From Symsagittifera roscoffensis (taxonomy: Eukaryota > Xenacoelomorpha > Acoela > Convolutidae): a stretch of 64,000 nt of DNA. The position numbers and the translations under genes are program-made. Under the pieces are notes generated by a model. It was not told where the DNA came from and did no database searches. It saw only the letters and a list, made by a program, of their open reading frames with translations. Below are positions 60,213 to 64,000 of this stretch, one piece after another. Location: positions 79,795,200 to 79,859,199 of the forward strand of contig NC_087062.1 of assembly GCF_963678635.1 (NCBI RefSeq), in the 5' to 3' direction. Each line of letters starts with the position of its first letter. Within the stretch, counting starts at the first letter, position 1.

Positions 60213-62818
60213 AATTATTAATTTTTCTCCAACTCCTTTTTCTAGTAATCTCAAATCAAAACATAAACCCTTCCCCTCGTACAGGACCACAAGATTTATT
60301 AGTAACACATTACGATTGTGAAGAAAATGAACAAAAAACACTACATAAATATGCAATAAATCAAGTATCACAATGTGAAACAGAACCACAAGCTATAGAA
60401 ACCACAGATGTAATAGCAACACTCTATTCAAAAGCCCGAGCAACAACAGTTACAGGTTATAAATTCACAGCAACATTTTCCGAAAAGAAAGTACATTGTT
60501 CACAAGTCTCGAACGGAAACAAAAACCGACTTGACCATGAATCATTCTATCAAAGTAATATAGAACGTCTTTTACATCTCAATCCCGACGATTGTAAAAA
60601 TGAATTACTTAGACTAAACATCACACGGAATAAAAACTCCCAAAGAAAGTTAGTTAATTTTCAAGTTTTTCCAGACTCTGTACATCAATCACAACTTGAA
60701 AGACACCAAGGACATATAAAACTAGACGAAAAATACCCGTATAACGGCGCACACGGACGATTAACCTATGACCTACACGATAAACATTGGATACCACACA
60801 TTGGTATAAATGACCCATCAAACTGCAAAGCAGACACAAAAAATAAAGGATACCAAGAAATAATGTTTTTTGATTGGAAAATACAACTCGAAAAAATACA
60901 ACTAACACGAGATTTATCAGATAATACAATGATCTATCAAGGAATCCGATTACCTTGTAAAAATGATCAAGGTTATTGCGACCCTACAACGAGAACACAA
61001 GCAACAATTGTTTGGTTCCCCGAAGATACATGTACAACATTTCAAGTAGCAAAAATACACGCTCGTATGATAAAATTTCACGAAAAATATTTTATACAAT
61101 CAATTCCATATGAACAAGTCCATCCATCACGAAAACTAAGTTCTAATTTTAGAAACATAGACAATATAGAAAATAAATTGACACGTTTTCAAATATATCA
61201 AGAAACAGAACTTGCATGTAAATACAGGAATCCACTTCACAGAACACAATACTCTGAAATATTAGTTGAATACGAAAAAGGATTCGACATGACCACTGGA
61301 AAAGTAAAAATCGACCCATATGCCACAGGTCATCCTCCAAACGAAGGAACATCCTATATACCAGTTAATTTTGAAAAAAGCAACGGACAACCTGGTGGAC
61401 ATCTAAAACCCCATGACACCAGAAGCACACGCTTACAAGAATTATCACTAATGAATACTACATATTTCGGTAATATCCACTATGATATTCATTTAGATAT
61501 GAAACTAGATTATACAATTAGCCGAATTTTTCAAGAAATGTCACTCTCCGTATTAGAAACACTACACCAACTATGCGAATTAGAACGAACACAAATATTA
61601 CAATCACTTGCACTAGCAGTATTAAAAATACCCTATGCAGGATACTTATTATCTGGAAATAGATCAAATTTTTTAGACTATGAAGGAAACATCTTATGGT
61701 TTTACACTTGTACTAAAAAAATATCACCACTATACGTTTTTGAAGATAAAAGATGTTATAAAAGAATCCCTATCTTTTATAAGAATAAAGTACATTTCGT
61801 GGATACACTTTCACGAAGAACCTATTTCTGGGATACCGCAGTCCCATGTGGATCAGAAAACAGCCACAATGTAGTACAACTAAACCCTGATGAAAATAAA
61901 TATTATCTTCTCACTCCATATCCCACATTAATGCAATCACTCAAAAAATTTTCACCAGAAAGCATTCGCGCTATTGCTCGAAACCCAAATATAGACTTAC
62001 AATCAATAGGAATCTATTCAAAATCAGATATTCAACATCACATTAGAACACAACAATTCCAAGAATTATTAACACAAATGGACACTATACAAAGACAATC
62101 AATAGACCAAAATTTACGCAAACTTGCAGAAACCGCAGGATTTGCCGATATCTACACGCAAGACTATAGCGGATATTTTAAAGACATTAAAGATTATATA
62201 TATCTAAACGGTGAAAAATACCGTCCCCAAGATATATCACCAATTAACATTTTTAGCTTTGTTACACTCAAAAATGAGATCCTCGATTTTCTAGGATGGC
62301 CCTACTACATCTTAGAAAAATTGACTATTTTATACGCAATGTTTAACTTTATTGGATTTCTTTTCTCACTTTTAAAAGGAATCTACAACACATGTGCTAT
62401 ACACACACAAGTAAACAGACAAGCAAGCGTAGCACGCATACTCTTTGCAGGATTTTTTGGAATCTTTTCTACATCTATAAACAAAATTCTTTTAGACGCA
62501 CAAATAAAAGAATATAACACAAAAATAGCAACACGACAAAATACATACGACGAAGAACATAACAATGTAGACATAACGCCAACGGCACCACAATTACCAC
62601 CCCTACCAAATAACCATCCACTATCCCTAGTCCCACGAAATTTTCGAAATTTAGCCATCACACATAATCCAAATTTTCGACTCACCACATCACAAAGTCC
62701 CATCCAACATATAATGACACACCAGTCACAAGATGATAATACTTATGAACAAATTATTGAACAACCCCATACCACCGCTTTTCAGTCTCAAAATAATCAT
62801 TTTTTTAGCCCACGATGA
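60200..62818 (+). CDS. env: Chuvirus-like envelope glycoprotein, copy 2
   Basis: 872 codons, one residue different from copy 1 (Val for Glu in the MSLSxLETLHQ segment just before the conserved CELERTQ block). All other features are as in copy 1, including signal peptide, anchor and PTAP in the tail. Confidence 0.75.
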   Translation: MYILKLLIFLQLLFLVISNQNINPSPRTGPQDLLVTHYDCEENEQKTLHKYAINQVSQCETEPQAIETTDVIATLYSKARATTVTGYKFTATFSEKKVHCSQVSNGNKNRLDHESFYQSNIERLLHLNPDDCKNELLRLNITRNKNSQRKLVNFQVFPDSVHQSQLERHQGHIKLDEKYPYNGAHGRLTYDLHDKHWIPHIGINDPSNCKADTKNKGYQEIMFFDWKIQLEKIQLTRDLSDNTMIYQGIRLPCKNDQGYCDPTTRTQATIVWFPEDTCTTFQVAKIHARMIKFHEKYFIQSIPYEQVHPSRKLSSNFRNIDNIENKLTRFQIYQETELACKYRNPLHRTQYSEILVEYEKGFDMTTGKVKIDPYATGHPPNEGTSYIPVNFEKSNGQPGGHLKPHDTRSTRLQELSLMNTTYFGNIHYDIHLDMKLDYTISRIFQEMSLSVLETLHQLCELERTQILQSLALAVLKIPYAGYLLSGNRSNFLDYEGNILWFYTCTKKISPLYVFEDKRCYKRIPIFYKNKVHFVDTLSRRTYFWDTAVPCGSENSHNVVQLNPDENKYYLLTPYPTLMQSLKKFSPESIRAIARNPNIDLQSIGIYSKSDIQHHIRTQQFQELLTQMDTIQRQSIDQNLRKLAETAGFADIYTQDYSGYFKDIKDYIYLNGEKYRPQDISPINIFSFVTLKNEILDFLGWPYYILEKLTILYAMFNFIGFLFSLLKGIYNTCAIHTQVNRQASVARILFAGFFGIFSTSINKILLDAQIKEYNTKIATRQNTYDEEHNNVDITPTAPQLPPLPNNHPLSLVPRNFRNLAITHNPNFRLTTSQSPIQHIMTHQSQDDNTYEQIIEQPHTTAFQSQNNHFFSPR

Positions 62819-64000
62819 GCCGCCAACTTGGATCACTACACCGATCAAATTCCCACCCAACCAATCTTACCTCTCCAATCCCAATAATACCACTTTTTGC
62901 TTTTCCGCCACCCGATTTTTCACCTAGTAATGTAACATCAGGCATGAATTCCGACACTAATTCACACATCTCAGTTTTATATTCCATCTCACAACTCAAT
63001 AACCCGAATATTGAAACCCCCGATGAATTTGCCGACTCAGAACCATCCCCATCCAATAATTTTCATAACTCTTCTAATTTTTCTCAACCCCCTTTTCAAC
63101 CCATATTATCCAATAACCCTGACCCAATCACTCCCACACCCTCTTATGCTTCCCAAGTTACCCCAACCTACTCCTCATACCATTCTGACCAATCATCTCA
63201 TTCTCCAGACACCCCCCGAATCTCCCCAGAGCTAGATAATTTTATTACCCTTCAACAACAACCCTACCACCTTAATACCCCAACCATAAACCAAATCTCC
63301 TCCACTATAAATTCATCCAATCCCCCTACCCCTACACCCTCTTCAAATTATACTGAATCATTAGCACCATCATCCACATCAACTGAATCTTCACTCAACA
63401 CTAATAGAGCTTACCGCACTTTTAAAAGAAAGTTCCCCAACCATCCTTTCCCAGCAAAACCAGGAACAGCCCGTGAATACATCAACCACCCCAAGCATAC
63501 TAACACAAAAGAATTTTTAGCCATCACCTTACCCTCATTCCCACAATACACCTTAAACACCCCCCACGACACTAACGAAACACGCAACTTTGTAGATGAA
63601 TACGTTTTAATGCCCACTCTCTCTTGGACCTCATATTATCATTTTACTAACCCTCTTTGCTTACCTTTATCTAACACTCACATCGATATAGAGCGAAATA
63701 CGGACATGCTATATCGACTCACTACACCACTAACCGCTAGACAATTTACTTACGTTGGATATAAAAAATCACTAAAAACACACACTGCACCTAGAGCTAA
63801 CGAATATACACTCGAATACTATGATCACAACATCATCAGAGCTAACCAAGATCAATTCTTAGACGACGATCGCTTCGCTAATCCACAAATTACCGAGAAA
63901 TTTTTCATCAAGACACCATATATATTTACACTAAACATCTTCGACCGAAAGTTTGATCACATTATTTCAGAAGCACTAACAGACACACAAGCATACGAAA
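62815..64000 (+). CDS. ORF6, copy 2, runs off the window
   Basis: Open for 395 codons from the ATGA overlap to the window end. The first ~200 residues are Pro/Ser/Thr/Asn-rich and low complexity; from about residue 200 the sequence looks ordered (RTFKRKFPNHPFPAKPG, then FVDEYVLMPTLSWTSYYHF, YRLTTPLTARQFTYVGY, FFIKTPYIFTLNIFDRKFDH). I do not recognise a family. The stop-start overlap suggests reinitiation after the envelope, or translation from a separate spliced message. The C-terminus is outside the window. Confidence 0.7.
   Translation, partial: MSRQLGSLHRSNSHPTNLTSPIPIIPLFAFPPPDFSPSNVTSGMNSDTNSHISVLYSISQLNNPNIETPDEFADSEPSPSNNFHNSSNFSQPPFQPILSNNPDPITPTPSYASQVTPTYSSYHSDQSSHSPDTPRISPELDNFITLQQQPYHLNTPTINQISSTINSSNPPTPTPSSNYTESLAPSSTSTESSLNTNRAYRTFKRKFPNHPFPAKPGTAREYINHPKHTNTKEFLAITLPSFPQYTLNTPHDTNETRNFVDEYVLMPTLSWTSYYHFTNPLCLPLSNTHIDIERNTDMLYRLTTPLTARQFTYVGYKKSLKTHTAPRANEYTLEYYDHNIIRANQDQFLDDDRFANPQITEKFFIKTPYIFTLNIFDRKFDHIISEALTDTQAYE

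Larger units (their letters stand above)
53829..63555 (+). repeat. 9,727-bp tandem duplication, copy 2
   Basis: Starts inside ORF6 of copy 1 with a single shared base at the break (A at 53829) and ends where copy 2 ORF6 continues with unique sequence. Gag, protease core and everything upstream are missing from this copy. Confidence 0.93.
38249..64000 (+). mobile_element. Envelope-bearing Ty3/gypsy retrovirus-like element, multi-ORF, internally duplicated
   Basis: The plus strand is markedly poor in G and rich in A and C from about 38.5 kb to the window end. Sense order: basic ORF1 (39708), gag-pol (40150), two small hydrophobic ORFs (48928, 49155), an ATG-less ORF (49349), a chuvirus-like envelope (50473), ORF6 (53088). 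A 9,727-bp part is then repeated from 53829, after which ORF6 continues past 64000. PR-RT-RH-IN order, GPY/F module and D-59-D-35-E integrase place the polymerase in Ty3/gypsy. The left boundary is approximate; the right boundary and 3' LTR are not in the window. All major ORFs are intact, so the copy is young. Confidence 0.8.

Noticed and set aside
1..64000. CRISPR arrays, bacterial operons, rRNA or tRNA genes
   Set aside because: No regularly spaced exact repeats, no Shine-Dalgarno-linked gene runs and no cloverleaf or rRNA sequence seen by eye; the tandem arrays are degenerate or are retroelement duplications.

Overview
The window reads as AT-rich, repeat-dense nuclear DNA of an invertebrate animal. 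The signs are canonical GT-AG introns, an immunoglobulin-superfamily gene, non-LTR reverse-transcriptase relics, several families of small inverted-repeat transposons and two Ty3/gypsy-type LTR elements. There is no bacterial gene organisation, and I cannot fix the phylum from sequence alone.

Layout. Positions 1-5000 hold no intact gene, only transposon fragments and a decayed LINE reverse transcriptase (2850-3372). A six-exon minus-strand gene (12048 down to 5000) encodes a predicted secreted protein of about 448 aa, possibly with a TULIP/BPI-like lipid-binding fold. Its introns carry MITEs. Positions 12049-15857 contain another LINE fragment, a 526-bp foldback element and a further MITE. 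Positions 15858-26517 are a complete minus-strand Ty3/gypsy element with 215-bp LTRs, a 5-bp target duplication (TCTTG), a tRNA-Ser-type primer site and a polypurine tract. Its gag-pol is broken by one nonsense codon and several frameshifts, and 3.9 kb of its interior is tandemly duplicated. Positions 26523-32098 are repeats. The 3' five exons of a basigin/neuroplastin-like two-Ig membrane protein lie on the minus strand at 35476-32099, followed (in genomic order) by a degenerate ~80-bp tandem repeat at 35935-36990.

From about 38.2 kb to the window end is a large plus-strand retrovirus-like element. In order it carries a basic 155-aa ORF, a single 2726-codon gag-pol ORF, two tiny hydrophobic ORFs, a 378-codon ORF with no ATG, an 872-aa envelope glycoprotein that resembles those of chuviruses, and a last ORF that starts on the envelope stop codon (ATGA) and runs off the window. 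A 9,727-bp stretch from the protease/RT boundary to that last ORF is present twice in tandem, almost identical.

How the parts fit: the plus-strand element has every part expected of an envelope-bearing Ty3/gypsy retrovirus (Gag with zinc knuckle, protease, RT, RNase H, integrase with GPY/F module, signal-peptide and membrane-anchored envelope) plus at least five ORFs of unknown role arranged with short overlaps. It is the most unusual object in the window. Both LTR elements have independent internal tandem duplications with non-homologous junctions, which is either a shared mechanism or an assembly artefact.
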